Assembly (NCBI GenBank): GCA_017307755.1
Contig: JAFKGQ010000013.1
Location: 305,005-369,004 of the forward strand
Reading direction: 5' to 3'
Origin: Chitinophagaceae bacterium
Lineage (GTDB): Bacteria; Bacteroidota; Bacteroidia; Chitinophagales; Chitinophagaceae
Length of the DNA: 64,000 nucleotides
Shown in pieces: positions 27,242 to 37,124 of this stretch (its first letter is position 1; each line of letters starts with the position of its first letter). The position numbers and the translations under genes were made by a program. The notes under the pieces were generated by a model. That model had not been told where the DNA came from, did no database searches, and saw only the letters and a list, made by a program, of their open reading frames with translations.

Positions 27242-27330
27242 GCACTCCCGGTTAATCACTCAAAAAAGCAAATAATCCTCCATCCCCCGCCGATGGCTGG
27301 TTTTGGCTGTCTCTCTCGCACAATGAGCCC

Positions 27331-27338
27331 TAGTTTTG
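27331..27338 (+). promoter_or_regulatory. Possible -7 element before the small secreted protein
   Basis: TAGTTTTG fits TAnnTTTG exactly, 13 bp before the ATG at 27352. A TTTG lies at 27302-27305, but the 25-nt spacing is too long for a standard promoter. Confidence 0.3.
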
Positions 27339-27351
27339 GTGCATAAAATGT

Positions 27352-27840
27352 ATGGTTATGCAAAAGATACTCTTTTTGTTGACGATGGTTATGGTTATTA
27401 TCTTTATTCCCTCTGCTGTACACGCCCAGGCCAGCCGAAATACTTTTCTGAACATACAAACCATAGGGACAGACCGTGGTTCGGTAAGGGCGGCCCGGGA
27501 GTTCTGGAAAAAGCACGGCGACAATAAGGATGAGAAATGGTATAAATTCCCGGGAGGTTACCTGGCCGAATTCCTGGACGGGGACATCGAAATCAAGGTA
27601 ATCTTTGATAAAAAAGGCAACTGGACCTATACCATGCGGCAGTATACGGAAAAAGAGCTGCCTACGGACGTACGGACGCTGGTAAGGAGCACCTATTATG
27701 ACTATAAGATCGGATGGGTAAAGGAGGTGTCTCAGTTTCAATCATTAGTGTATGTCGTGCATATCGACAATGCTCCGGAATGGAAAGACCTCATCGTCCG
27801 GGATGGAGAGATAGAGGTGCAGCATAGCTACGAGCCATAA
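27352..27840 (+). CDS. Small secreted protein, PepSY-like (DUF2874) type
   Basis: A 162-residue protein with a signal peptide (MQKILFLLTMVMVIIFIPSA, cleavage near AVHAQ). The mature part has a two-part pattern (KWYKFPGGYLAEFLDGDIEI, VIFDKKGNWTYTMRQYTEKE, then YKIGWVKEVSQFQSLVYVVH) resembling the putative beta-lactamase-inhibitor-like/PepSY-like proteins of Bacteroidota, often exported. Start may be ATG 27352 or ATG 27358. It stands alone between the two-component genes and a minus-strand sigma gene. Confidence 0.72.
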   Translation: MVMQKILFLLTMVMVIIFIPSAVHAQASRNTFLNIQTIGTDRGSVRAAREFWKKHGDNKDEKWYKFPGGYLAEFLDGDIEIKVIFDKKGNWTYTMRQYTEKELPTDVRTLVRSTYYDYKIGWVKEVSQFQSLVYVVHIDNAPEWKDLIVRDGEIEVQHSYEP

Positions 27841-27859
27841 AAAGAGAGATGAGCCCGGT

Positions 27860-28396
27860 CTATTCTATAAGGCTGGCATTATATTCATTCAACGCCGAAC
27901 GGATAATGCCAAGCGCTTTCCGGATATGCTGGTCCACCGTATTCTCGGAGATGGACATCTTACGGGCAATGGCGCTGTAAGAAAGCTTTTCCTCCCGGCT
28001 AAGCAGAAAGACCTCGCGGCATTTTGGAGGTAGTACGGCTATTTCATCCGTGATGATGCGCAGTAGTTCCCTTTTCTCCAGCACTTCGACGATAGGCGCG
28101 GCGGTATCCCTGTCACCCTGGTGGAGAATGACCTGTCTGTATCTCTCCTGTACCAGTTGTTGCCGGAAATAATTGAGCACCTTGTGTTTCGCTATGGAAA
28201 AGATATATGCTTTTACGTTGGAAACCTCTCCCAATTTTTCCTTCTGTAAATAAAACTCCATAAAAACATCCTGGGTAAGGTCACGGGCTGTCGGGATACA
28301 GCCTGTTTTTTGTGCAATCATCTTCATTACGCCCATTACATGTCTGCGATAAAGGGTATCAAAAGCCCCCTCCTCTCCACGCAGCCAACGGCCCAT
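27860..28396 (-). CDS. ECF-type sigma factor (divergent from fecR)
   Basis: A 178-residue sigma factor from ATG 28396 (MGRWLRGEEGAFDTLYRRHV). Region 2: ARDLTQDVFMEFYLQKEKLG and VKAYIFSIAKHKVLNYFRQQ; region 4: LPPKCREVFLLSREEKLSYS and AIARKMSISENTVDQHIRKA. It is divergently transcribed from the FecR gene, 189 bp apart, whereas the first sigma-FecR locus in the window is colinear. It likely controls the downstream SusC cluster through FecR. Confidence 0.92.
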   Translation of the reverse strand: MGRWLRGEEGAFDTLYRRHVMGVMKMIAQKTGCIPTARDLTQDVFMEFYLQKEKLGEVSNVKAYIFSIAKHKVLNYFRQQLVQERYRQVILHQGDRDTAAPIVEVLEKRELLRIITDEIAVLPPKCREVFLLSREEKLSYSAIARKMSISENTVDQHIRKALGIIRSALNEYNASLIE

Positions 28397-28584
28397 CAAA
28401 TGATGATCAGATGTGACGAACAGGTTTTTTATAAAGCAATCGTTTATCTACCAAATTTAATTATTCTTTATTACCGTCATTCTTCCGGGTGAAAATTTTT
28501 TTTTCGGACAAAATAACGGAACAGGTTGATAAAGGTTACTTATATATGACGGCCGTGCTGAAGAGATACGACCAGGCTGAACTT

Positions 28585-29757
28585 ATGGATAAACAAAGAC
28601 TTTCGGAACTTCTTGCCAAATATCATAACAACACCTTGACCTATAGTGAGAAACAAGAGCTGGATGAATGGTTCCATTCATTACAGCACCCTGATTCTAC
28701 GACGGGAAAAGAGGCGGACGAAGCATTCAGACAGGAAATGCTGCATGAGTTCCGCGCCCGGTTCCCCTACCCGGCCTCCTCCACAGCTCCGAGAAGGGTC
28801 GGCAGGCGGATACTTGCGGCAGCCGCGGTAGTGACGGGTCTTTTTATCGGTGGCGCCTATTATCTTCTGCAAACCGGTCACCCGAAACAGCCGGCTATCC
28901 CAATGACGAGCGGGATCGCCTCGAATAGGAAGACCATCATGGAAAAAGACAGCATCCACGGAATAAACCACGCCATGCTGATCCTGGAAGACGGGTCTTC
29001 CATCAACCTCGATGAAAGCCATACCGGGCTCCTGGTGGAGCGCGGGGGTATGAAGGCGGTAAAGGCGGATGACAGCACGGTGAAGTACCTCGGTTTCGGC
29101 AAAATGACAGAGACGGTCTATCATACCATCAAGACCCCCCGGGGCAGACAATACAGGCTATCACTCCCCGATGGCAGCATGGTATGGCTGAATGTGGACG
29201 CGGCCATCCGCTACCCCGTAGCGTTTGCCGGTGCTGAAAGACGGGTGGAGGTTTCGGGTGAAGCCTATTTTGAAATAGCCAAAGACATGTCCCGGCCATT
29301 TATCGTGTCCATTGATGGCAAAGAAGAGGTGAAAGTGCTGGGGACTCATTTCAATATCAATGCCTACAAAGAGAGTGGCCCGGCAGTGGTTACCCTGCTG
29401 GAAGGCGCTGTCAATGTATCAGAGCGGAAATTTAATGTAACGCTAAAACCAGGGGAACAGTCTTCCTTTTCCTCAAAAGGGTTCCGTGTGAAGAAGGCGA
29501 ATATTGAACAGGTGATGGCCTGGAAAATGGGCTTTCTGGATTTTGACGCACTGCCGCTGGATGCCGTGATGCAGGAAATAAGCCGCTGGTATGATATAGA
29601 TATCCTGTATAAAGAACTGCCTGATCATCCCATTGCCCTTGGCGGGCGTATCAGTAAAAACCTTCCTCTTTCCAAAGTGCTGAATATGCTGGAAGCTTAT
29701 GGCGTCCACGCACAACTAAGCAACACTAAAAAGCAAGTGATCATAAGTACCCGATAA
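28585..29757 (+). CDS. FecR-family anti-sigma factor
   Basis: About 390 residues from ATG 28585 (MDKQRLSELLAKYHNNTLTY), which fits family N-termini; in-frame starts lie at 28546 (ATG) and 28489 (GTG). A membrane helix at about residues 75-97 (RILAAAAVVTGLFIGGAYYL) is followed by the FecR domain (YRLSLPDGSMVWLNVDAAIR, VEVSGEAYFEI, VKVLGTHFNINAYK, TLLEGAVNVS) and the C-terminal DUF4974 domain ending ISTR. It precedes the SusC of the Rieske cluster. Confidence 0.93.
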   Translation: MDKQRLSELLAKYHNNTLTYSEKQELDEWFHSLQHPDSTTGKEADEAFRQEMLHEFRARFPYPASSTAPRRVGRRILAAAAVVTGLFIGGAYYLLQTGHPKQPAIPMTSGIASNRKTIMEKDSIHGINHAMLILEDGSSINLDESHTGLLVERGGMKAVKADDSTVKYLGFGKMTETVYHTIKTPRGRQYRLSLPDGSMVWLNVDAAIRYPVAFAGAERRVEVSGEAYFEIAKDMSRPFIVSIDGKEEVKVLGTHFNINAYKESGPAVVTLLEGAVNVSERKFNVTLKPGEQSSFSSKGFRVKKANIEQVMAWKMGFLDFDALPLDAVMQEISRWYDIDILYKELPDHPIALGGRISKNLPLSKVLNMLEAYGVHAQLSNTKKQVIISTR

Positions 29758-29794
29758 CCTTGTCCCCATATCCATTGATGTAACCGGGAACAAA

Positions 29795-29883
29795 AAGGGA
29801 CCACAGGTCCCTTGGCCGAAGGCCCATTATTAGCTGTATTGCACCCGGAAGGTATTTTCCCTACACCGGCCGGGTGCAATACA
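29795..29883 (+). repeat. Three consecutive perfect hairpins between fecR and susC
   Basis: AAGGGACC/GGTCCCTT (29795-29802 with 29806-29813), GGCC/GGCC (29814-29817 with 29821-29824), and the 14-bp TGTATTGCACCCGG (29835-29848) with its complement at 29870-29883. None is followed by a T-run on the plus strand, so these are probably not simple terminators. Confidence 0.7.
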
Positions 29884-29971
29884 AAAATCCGGAAGCGTGG
29901 CTGCGCTCCCGGCTGAATATTGGTTCCTGAAAAGCAATGCAACCTGATTTTCAAAACCAACACGTAAAGGT

Positions 29972-32900
29972 ATGATTTTAATCATTTCCAATACCGCGTG
30001 CAAAACGGTATTGGCCAAAACTTTGCGGATTATGAGATTAACCGCATTTCTCCTGACGATGGCCTGTCTGCATGTCAGTGCCGGCACCCCTGCTCAAACC
30101 GTAACCATTTCAGCGGACAAAGTCCCCTTGCAGAAAGTATTTAAGGAGATCTCCCGGCAAACCGGTATTTCCATTCTGTACGATGATCTGCAGATCCGCC
30201 AGTTGCCTCCTGTCTCTATCCATGTAAAAAACGTTTCCGTCCCGGATGCAATGAGACAATGTCTGCATGGACTGCCATTCTCCTTTACTGAAGATGAGGG
30301 AACGATCACCATCAAAAAACATCCCCCTCAGACACAGGACGCCCAGCCGGCAATACCGCCGGGGATCGAAATCCGCGGCACTGTCAAAGACCAGGCAGGT
30401 AATCCGATGCAAGGCGTCAACATCGTAGTAAAAGGCACTTCCACCGGCGTTACCAGCGATGCGGAAGGAAAGTTCGTGATCCAAAGCCCCGGCAATGCCA
30501 TCCTCGTATTCAGCTCTATCGGATATGCACCAAAGGAAGTTCATGTCAACGGCCGAACGCAGATCCAGGTGGAGATGAACATCACCCAGGTGGATATGAA
30601 ACAGGTGGTGGTGGTAGGGTATGGCACACAGCGCAAAAAAGACATTTCCGGCGCTGTTACTGTCGTAGGTGAAAAGGAATTCAATAAAGGGGTTACGCAA
30701 ACCGCAGCCGATCTCTTACAAGGCAAGGTAGCCGGGCTTGTAGTGACCACCGAAACAGGTGATGTCACGGCAAGACCTACCATTCGTCTGAGAGGGACTT
30801 CTTCCCTTACGGGCTCAAGCACTCCTTTCGTGGTGATCGATGGAGTTCCGGGTATGGACCTGAACGCGGTGGCTCCCCAGGACATTGAAAGCATCAGTGT
30901 ATTGAAGGATGCCGCGGCTTCGGCCATCTATGGATCGCGTTCCGCCAGCGGTGTGATCCTGATCACTACCAAAAAAGGCAGGTCGGGCCAGGCGCAGGTA
31001 CAGATGGGTAGCTACGTAGCCATCGACAAAGTGTCGAACAAACCCCAACTGCTTACGGCAGATGAATGGAGGAAGTATACAAAAGACAATGGCCTGGATG
31101 TTACAGGCCTCGATCTGGGAGGCAATACCGACTGGTTCAACGAGATCATGCGTACGGGCAAGTCCAGCAACCATAGTATCTCCGCATCAGGTGGAACGGA
31201 AAAAAGCAATTACCGCGCCTCTTTCAACTACCTGAACAGGGAAGGCATCATGCGCGACAATAACCTGAAAAGGTTGAACGGTCTTTTCACCGTCAACCAA
31301 AAAGCGCTTGACGGACGGCTTAATCTCTCTCTCACGGCGGGAGGCGTACAGACGGATTTTTCACCTACCAATACATTCAACACCACGCTGGCGTATACTA
31401 TGTTGCCAGTGTATACCATCAAAAACCCCGATGGGAGCTGGTTTGAAAAATTTGATTATGAGCAGGGCAACCCTGTACACAATATCGCGGAGAACAAATA
31501 TATCAATAAGGCCTCTATCTATTATGGCAACGGTATTGCGCGTCTGAAGGTCCTGGACCCGCTGACCATCGGGGTAAACCTGCTCAAACAGCGTTCCACG
31601 CAGGACGGCAGCCGATATAACGCGATCACCACGCAGGCGGGGCGAACCGACCACGGGTACGCTTCCAGGGAAAACCTGGTGCAGGATAAGAACCTGATGG
31701 AGCTGACAGGCGAGATCGAAAAGGAATGGAAAGAGCATCGCTTCAAATTGCTCGGCGGGTATTCCTACGAAGAGAATTATTCTCAATTTGTGTCGGCTAC
31801 CAACCGGAATTTCCTGTCCGATATTTTCACTTATAATAACCTGTCCGCAGGAGAAAATCTGTTACCCACCGACGTAAGCTCCAGCAAGGAGCTGAGCAAG
31901 CTCATTTCATTCTTCGGAAGGATGAATTACAGCTTTAACGGTAAATACTCCCTTACCGCCTCCATTCGTCGTGACGGGTCGTCCAAATTCGGGAAGAACC
32001 ATAAATGGGGTACATTCCCGGCGGTATCGGCGGCGTGGACAATTTCCGATGAACCATTCATGAGCAAGGTCCTCTTTGTCAAAGACCTCAAGCTACGGGC
32101 GGGGTACGGAGTCGTGGGCAACCAGGATGGCATCAACCCCTATAAATCGATCGCCCTGTATGGAAGAGGCGATGAGTATTTCGACAATGGCCGCTGGAGA
32201 AACACATACCGTTATATCCAGAATCCCAATCCGGACCTGAAATGGGAAGAAACGTCCACACTCAACTTCGGCACAGACTTCAGTCTGCTGGACGGAAGGA
32301 TCTCGGGCAGTATCGATTATTATATCAAGAAAACAAAAGACTTGCTATATGTATACAATGTGCCTGTGCCGCCCAACCTCTATCCCACCACGCTGGCGAA
32401 CGTGGGAGATATGTCGAACAAAGGGATCGAGCTCGCGGTAAATATCGAGGTGGTCAGGAAAAATGATTTCCGCTGGACAAGCACCCTGAACTTCGCGCAA
32501 AACAAGAATGTCATTACCCGGCTGTCAAATGATATCTACAAAACGGAAAGCATCAAAACAGGGGGCATCAGTCTGAGAGGTTCCGGCAACCTCACCAGTC
32601 ATATCGTCCAGGAAGGGGAAGAAGTGGGTACATTCTATGGATGGGAATGTCTGGGGTTGGATGCAAACGGGGCTTATATCTTCAAAGACCAGAACAAGGA
32701 CGGAGAGATCAACAGTTTGGATTACACCAGGATTGGCAGGGCCTTGCCCCGGTTCACTTATGGCATCAACAATTCCTTCTCTTATAAAAGATTGAGTTTT
32801 TCGTTCTTTCTCCGGGGTGTATATGGCAATGATGTGCTCAACAATCCACGGATGCAATATGCCAATGTAAGGTGGCTGCCCGGCTCCAATGTGTTGCGTG

Positions 32901-33193
32901 AAGCACTCACCAATGGTATTCGCTCCGACCCAAAATATTCCAGCTACTATTTGGAAAAAGGTTCTTTTCTGCGGCTGGACAATGCAAGCCTGGGTTACGA
33001 TGTCAACACCAGGAACGTCTGGGGCATCAGGAGCGCCAGGGTGTATATCACGGCGCAGAACCTTTTTGTGATCACGGGGTTCAAAGGGCTTGATCCGGAA
33101 GTGAATATGAGCGGGCTGGCGCCCGGCGTGCTGGAAACATTTTTTGTACCCAAGGCCCGCACATTCTCACTGGGTGTAGACATCAATCTCTAA
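29972..33193 (+). CDS. SusC/RagA-family TonB-dependent receptor (STN type)
   Basis: A 1073-residue importer with a long leader (MILIISNTACKTVLAKTLRI) and signal MRLTAFLLTMACLHVSAG, an STN domain (VPLQKVFKEISRQTGISILY), a CarboxypepD-reg-like domain (EIRGTVKDQAGNPMQGVNIV), the plug with VVVGYGTQRKKDISGAVTVV and ASAIYGSRSASGVILITTKK, and the barrel ending DINL. It heads a co-directional run of eight genes that encode uptake and probable catabolism of one substrate. The protein is about 34 residues shorter than the other SusC in the window. Confidence 0.95.
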   Translation: MILIISNTACKTVLAKTLRIMRLTAFLLTMACLHVSAGTPAQTVTISADKVPLQKVFKEISRQTGISILYDDLQIRQLPPVSIHVKNVSVPDAMRQCLHGLPFSFTEDEGTITIKKHPPQTQDAQPAIPPGIEIRGTVKDQAGNPMQGVNIVVKGTSTGVTSDAEGKFVIQSPGNAILVFSSIGYAPKEVHVNGRTQIQVEMNITQVDMKQVVVVGYGTQRKKDISGAVTVVGEKEFNKGVTQTAADLLQGKVAGLVVTTETGDVTARPTIRLRGTSSLTGSSTPFVVIDGVPGMDLNAVAPQDIESISVLKDAAASAIYGSRSASGVILITTKKGRSGQAQVQMGSYVAIDKVSNKPQLLTADEWRKYTKDNGLDVTGLDLGGNTDWFNEIMRTGKSSNHSISASGGTEKSNYRASFNYLNREGIMRDNNLKRLNGLFTVNQKALDGRLNLSLTAGGVQTDFSPTNTFNTTLAYTMLPVYTIKNPDGSWFEKFDYEQGNPVHNIAENKYINKASIYYGNGIARLKVLDPLTIGVNLLKQRSTQDGSRYNAITTQAGRTDHGYASRENLVQDKNLMELTGEIEKEWKEHRFKLLGGYSYEENYSQFVSATNRNFLSDIFTYNNLSAGENLLPTDVSSSKELSKLISFFGRMNYSFNGKYSLTASIRRDGSSKFGKNHKWGTFPAVSAAWTISDEPFMSKVLFVKDLKLRAGYGVVGNQDGINPYKSIALYGRGDEYFDNGRWRNTYRYIQNPNPDLKWEETSTLNFGTDFSLLDGRISGSIDYYIKKTKDLLYVYNVPVPPNLYPTTLANVGDMSNKGIELAVNIEVVRKNDFRWTSTLNFAQNKNVITRLSNDIYKTESIKTGGISLRGSGNLTSHIVQEGEEVGTFYGWECLGLDANGAYIFKDQNKDGEINSLDYTRIGRALPRFTYGINNSFSYKRLSFSFFLRGVYGNDVLNNPRMQYANVRWLPGSNVLREALTNGIRSDPKYSSYYLEKGSFLRLDNASLGYDVNTRNVWGIRSARVYITAQNLFVITGFKGLDPEVNMSGLAPGVLETFFVPKARTFSLGVDINL

Positions 33194-33212
33194 CGGTCAA
33201 ATTTTTTGATTT

Positions 33213-34742
33213 ATGAAACGTATTTCTATCTATATTCTTCTCCTGGTTACTACCCTGAACGCCTGTACCAAACTGGACGAAGAATTGTTTACACAGGTGC
33301 CTGTGGGTGAATTTGGAAAAGACGATCAGCAGATCAATGCACTCGTGGGGTCTATTTACAGTACGCTCAAGCTGAATGGGATCGACTGGGATACCTATAT
33401 CACGATGAGCGGGCTTGCATCGGACATGATCGCCATACCCGGATTTAAAGGCGGCGATTGGAGCGAGCCGATGTACAAGGAAACCATGCGTCATACCTGG
33501 ACGGCCAGCAGCAGCGGATTTAACGATTGTTATTTTCAGCCCTCTGCCAATATTTCGCTTTGCAACCAGATCTATTACCAGATCAATATAAGCCAGGGCA
33601 TGGACCCCGCGCTCAAGGGAAGGATCCTGGCGGAGATCAGGGGTGTTCGCGCCTTCTGGTATTACATTCTGATCGACCTCTATGGTAATGTACCGATCGT
33701 CACCGACTTCCTGGATCAATCGCAGCCTGCTACCAAAAGCCGGGCGGAAGTATACAATTTCATTGTAAAAGAGTTGAATGAGGTCAAAGACCAGTTGAGA
33801 AAGGATGTAGCCACACCTGCCAGTTATGGAAAATTTACCAGGGGCGCCGCCTATACACTGCTGGCAAAAATGTACCTGAATGCCACGATATGGAATCCCG
33901 CGGGAGGGGCGAAATGGGAAGAGGCCGTAGCAGCCTGCGATTCGGTGATCAATATGCCGTATCAACTGGAGGCGTGGAAAACGAATTTTGTCCCCAATAA
34001 CCATATTTCGAGGGAAGCCATCTTATCGGCGGCGTTTAAGGCGGGGGGCAGTGGCCGGCAGAACATGATCGCGTTTAATACCCTTCATTATTTCGACCCG
34101 ATAGCATTGGGCCTCACCCTGGCTCCCTGGAATGGCATCGCGGCCAACCCCGATTATGTAAAAAGCTTTGATACCACCGATACACGATACCATGGCTCGT
34201 TCCTCATAGGCCCCATGCGTGATCCCGCTACCGGGGAGATCATCATGACAGCGCATGGAAGACCCTTGATCCACACTGTGGACATGACGATGCATGATCT
34301 GGGGCCCGATGGATGGGGATGGATCAACCAGGAAGAGGGAGCAAGGATCTATAAATGGGACTTTGAGCCGGGGCTGAGCAGTACGATGGAGAATGATTTC
34401 CATATTTTCCGTCTGGCGGACGTGTACCTGATGAAAGCGGAAGCCTTACTGCGCAACGGTCATTCTTCCGCCGAAGCGCTACCTCTGGTAAATGCCATCC
34501 GCACAAGGGGACTGCCCAATGACCTCTATACCAGCGTAACCCTGGAAGATGTGTATAACGAAAGGCGTTTCGAGCTGGCATGGGAGGGGTTCACCAGACA
34601 GGACATGATCCGGTTTGGCAAATTCCTCGATGCACGGCCTCCCTTCAAACCCTATATCAGCGATGCCAAATACCTGCTTTTCCCTATACCACAGGCAGCC
34701 AGAGATGCCAACCCAAAACTGGCGCAGAACCCGGGTTATTGA
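33213..34742 (+). CDS. SusD/RagB-family nutrient-binding lipoprotein
   Basis: A 509-residue lipoprotein lid (signal MKRISIYILLLVTTLNAC, lipobox LNAC). SusD landmarks: ELFTQVPVGEFGKDDQQINA, the TPR core (LAEIRGVRAFWYYILIDLYG; GAAYTLLAKMYLNATIWNPA) and the C-terminal YNERRFELAWEGFTRQDMIR and LLFPIPQAARDANPKLAQNP. It lies 19 bp after SusC and 24 bp before the Gfo/Idh/MocA gene. Confidence 0.95.
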   Translation: MKRISIYILLLVTTLNACTKLDEELFTQVPVGEFGKDDQQINALVGSIYSTLKLNGIDWDTYITMSGLASDMIAIPGFKGGDWSEPMYKETMRHTWTASSSGFNDCYFQPSANISLCNQIYYQINISQGMDPALKGRILAEIRGVRAFWYYILIDLYGNVPIVTDFLDQSQPATKSRAEVYNFIVKELNEVKDQLRKDVATPASYGKFTRGAAYTLLAKMYLNATIWNPAGGAKWEEAVAACDSVINMPYQLEAWKTNFVPNNHISREAILSAAFKAGGSGRQNMIAFNTLHYFDPIALGLTLAPWNGIAANPDYVKSFDTTDTRYHGSFLIGPMRDPATGEIIMTAHGRPLIHTVDMTMHDLGPDGWGWINQEEGARIYKWDFEPGLSSTMENDFHIFRLADVYLMKAEALLRNGHSSAEALPLVNAIRTRGLPNDLYTSVTLEDVYNERRFELAWEGFTRQDMIRFGKFLDARPPFKPYISDAKYLLFPIPQAARDANPKLAQNPGY

Positions 34743-34766
34743 TCACAAAAATTAATTATTTACAAT

Positions 34767-35942
34767 ATGAACAGAAAGAAATTCCTGAGCAACGCAGGTC
34801 TGCTGGGTGCAGCTGCCATGATCTCCCCATCCTTACTGGCCGGCGCGTCCGGCAAGAAATCGAAAGTCGTTACCAATGAAAAAAAGATCAGGGTAGGATT
34901 GATCGGCTGCGGCAGTGTATCCACTCAATATCTTCCGCATCTTTCCAAATCGCCCTATGCGGAATTGGTAAGTTTTTGCGACATCAGGCCGGAAAGAGCG
35001 CAAAAAACGGCCGCTCAATACAAGGTAGACAATTGGTATCCGCACATCGACCAGATGTTAAAAGGCGTTCCTTTCGATCTGCTGGTGAACACCACGGACA
35101 TGCAGGAGCATGGACGTCTCAACCGGATTGCGTTGCTGGCCGGTAAAAACATCTGGTGTGAAAAACCATTGGCCAGCAGCTATGCCGCGGGCAAGGAACT
35201 GCTGGCGATGGCCAAACAAAAAGGGCTGCGTATCTGGGGAGCCCCGGCAGTGGTGAATAGTCCGCAGTTTGCTTTTATGGCACAACAGATAAAAGAAGGG
35301 AAGCTGGGGAACATTGCCGCCGCGCATGGGCATTACGGACATACCGGTCCCGACTGGTCGGCTTTCTTTTATGAGAAAGGCGGCGGCAGTCTGCCCGATC
35401 TCGGCGTATACAACATCGCAACGCTGACAGGATTGTTGGGACCTGCTGTGTCGGTGGTTTCGATGACCAATATCATCACGCCTACCCGCAATACGGGCAA
35501 TAAAGGTTTGGTAAAAGTGGCGGCGGAAGACAATGCGCATGTGCTCTTTGAGCATAAGAGTGGTGTACTGTCCCATATCCAATGCGGGTTCAATTATTTC
35601 GATCCGTACGGGCACGGCGGCGCCGGGCAGGAAAGACCCACGGTTTCAATCTACGGATCAAAAGGGAATATGCAATTGGTGGGATATGACTGGCATCCGC
35701 TGGGGGTTGATATGGCGACGGTAGATAACCCCAAAACAGAACGTTTCCAGATAGATGCAGGCGGTTATGTCTGGCAGGAAGGGGCTTCGGTGATCTGCGA
35801 ATGTATGGCTACGGGCAAGGAGCCGAGGATCAACGTAGAGCATTCTCTCCACGTGCTGGAGATCATCGAGGCCGCCTGGAGATCCCAGGACAGCGGCAAA
35901 AGGATCCCGCTGCAGTCAACCTTTAATTGGCCGATGCTGTGA
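34767..35942 (+). CDS. Exported Gfo/Idh/MocA-family oxidoreductase
   Basis: A 391-residue NAD(P)-dependent oxidoreductase with an N-terminal signal-like sequence (MNRKKFLSNAGLLGAAAMIS) of the kind often seen on periplasmic members in Bacteroidota. Rossmann fold RVGLIGCGSVSTQYLPHLSK, the EKP motif (WCEKPLASSYAAG), and the C-terminal alpha/beta domain with the GGGSLPDLGVYN segment. The family oxidises or epimerises sugars and inositols. It lies between SusD and the MFS transporter gene, so it likely modifies the imported compound before it crosses the inner membrane. Confidence 0.88.
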   Translation: MNRKKFLSNAGLLGAAAMISPSLLAGASGKKSKVVTNEKKIRVGLIGCGSVSTQYLPHLSKSPYAELVSFCDIRPERAQKTAAQYKVDNWYPHIDQMLKGVPFDLLVNTTDMQEHGRLNRIALLAGKNIWCEKPLASSYAAGKELLAMAKQKGLRIWGAPAVVNSPQFAFMAQQIKEGKLGNIAAAHGHYGHTGPDWSAFFYEKGGGSLPDLGVYNIATLTGLLGPAVSVVSMTNIITPTRNTGNKGLVKVAAEDNAHVLFEHKSGVLSHIQCGFNYFDPYGHGGAGQERPTVSIYGSKGNMQLVGYDWHPLGVDMATVDNPKTERFQIDAGGYVWQEGASVICECMATGKEPRINVEHSLHVLEIIEAAWRSQDSGKRIPLQSTFNWPML

Positions 35943-35950
35943 TAAAATGG

Positions 35951-37123
35951 ATGTCTACGGCAGGCAGGCTGCGCGCCGCATTCCTTTTTGGGTTTGCATC
36001 GCTGGGCTCCTGGATGCCGGCGCTCACGGTATGGCTGGAAGACCATGGATTGTCAAAAAGCCGCATTGGATATGTATCAGCCATTCCGTGGCTGGTGATG
36101 CTTATCGTTCAACCCATATGGGGTGTGGCGGCGGATCGCATCGGGAAGAAAAAATGTTTTATTATCACCTCTTTTGTCGCTGTGCTGGCCTTTGTGCTGA
36201 TGCCGGCTGTGGAGAAAGATCAGGGGATGATCGTTGGGATGACCATCGCGTTTGCGCTTTTTAATACGCCTGTATTGCCCTTGCTGGACAGCATCACGTT
36301 GGATCTGGCGGCCGGGGGGCTGATACGGTCTTACGGCACATTCCGTTTTTGGGGTGCACCGGGGTTTGCAGTGGGAGCATTGCTGGCATCATGGCTGACG
36401 GCAGTATGGAACATCGATGTGATCTTTTATTTATCGGCGCTCTTTTTATTGCTGATGTGGCTCGTCCTGGCGGCATTGGAAGTTACGTCCTCATCATCGG
36501 CAGGGGAATTCAGTATAAATGGGATCGGGTACCTGATAAAGGATGGGTTGCTGATGACATTCCTGGCAGTGATCGCCCTCGTTTCGGTGGCGCAATCTTC
36601 CAGCAGCTTTTTTCTGACGGTATATCTCCGGGAGATCGGGTCCACACCCGCTGTTACAGGAACAGCGCTTGGCGTGCAGTCCATCAGTGAGCTGCCTTTT
36701 TATTTCCTCGCGGCATGGCTGTTAAAAAAGACCTCTGCGGGAAAGGTAGTGTTGATAGCTGTGTTCGGCACCGCGTTGCGGCTGCTGATGTATTCGCTAA
36801 ATCAGCGGGCGGCCTGGGTCATCGGCATCGAGACGATGAATGGCATCACCTGGACGTTGCTCTGGATCGCATCTGTCGACTTTGTCGACAAACGTGTTCC
36901 GGCCGCGTGGCGGACCACCGGCCAATCATTGCTCTGGGCGGCTTATTTCGGCGCGGGCGCCATAGCCGGGAATATTTTCAGCGGGCGCCTGTATGAGATG
37001 ATGCCGATGAGGGGTGTTTACGGCATCAACAGCGCACTCGCCGCCGCGGCAGGATTATTTGCCTTCGTCATTTTCAGCCTGATGCGGAGACGTTCTTTGG
37101 AAAAATCTTTTAAAACGCATTGA
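35951..37123 (+). CDS. MFS transporter, LacY/HcaT-like
   Basis: About 390 residues, around 12 hydrophobic membrane segments. The MFS signature after helix 2 is VAADRIGKKKCFI. From memory the closest layouts are the MFS_1_like (PPP/HcaT and nucleoside:proton symporter) group. Start ATG 35951 is chosen 8 bp after the previous stop; TTG and GTG starts exist upstream in frame but would overlap that gene. It should carry the processed substrate into the cytoplasm, where the next enzymes act. Confidence 0.85.
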   Translation: MSTAGRLRAAFLFGFASLGSWMPALTVWLEDHGLSKSRIGYVSAIPWLVMLIVQPIWGVAADRIGKKKCFIITSFVAVLAFVLMPAVEKDQGMIVGMTIAFALFNTPVLPLLDSITLDLAAGGLIRSYGTFRFWGAPGFAVGALLASWLTAVWNIDVIFYLSALFLLLMWLVLAALEVTSSSSAGEFSINGIGYLIKDGLLMTFLAVIALVSVAQSSSSFFLTVYLREIGSTPAVTGTALGVQSISELPFYFLAAWLLKKTSAGKVVLIAVFGTALRLLMYSLNQRAAWVIGIETMNGITWTLLWIASVDFVDKRVPAAWRTTGQSLLWAAYFGAGAIAGNIFSGRLYEMMPMRGVYGINSALAAAAGLFAFVIFSLMRRRSLEKSFKTH

Positions 37124-37124
37124 T

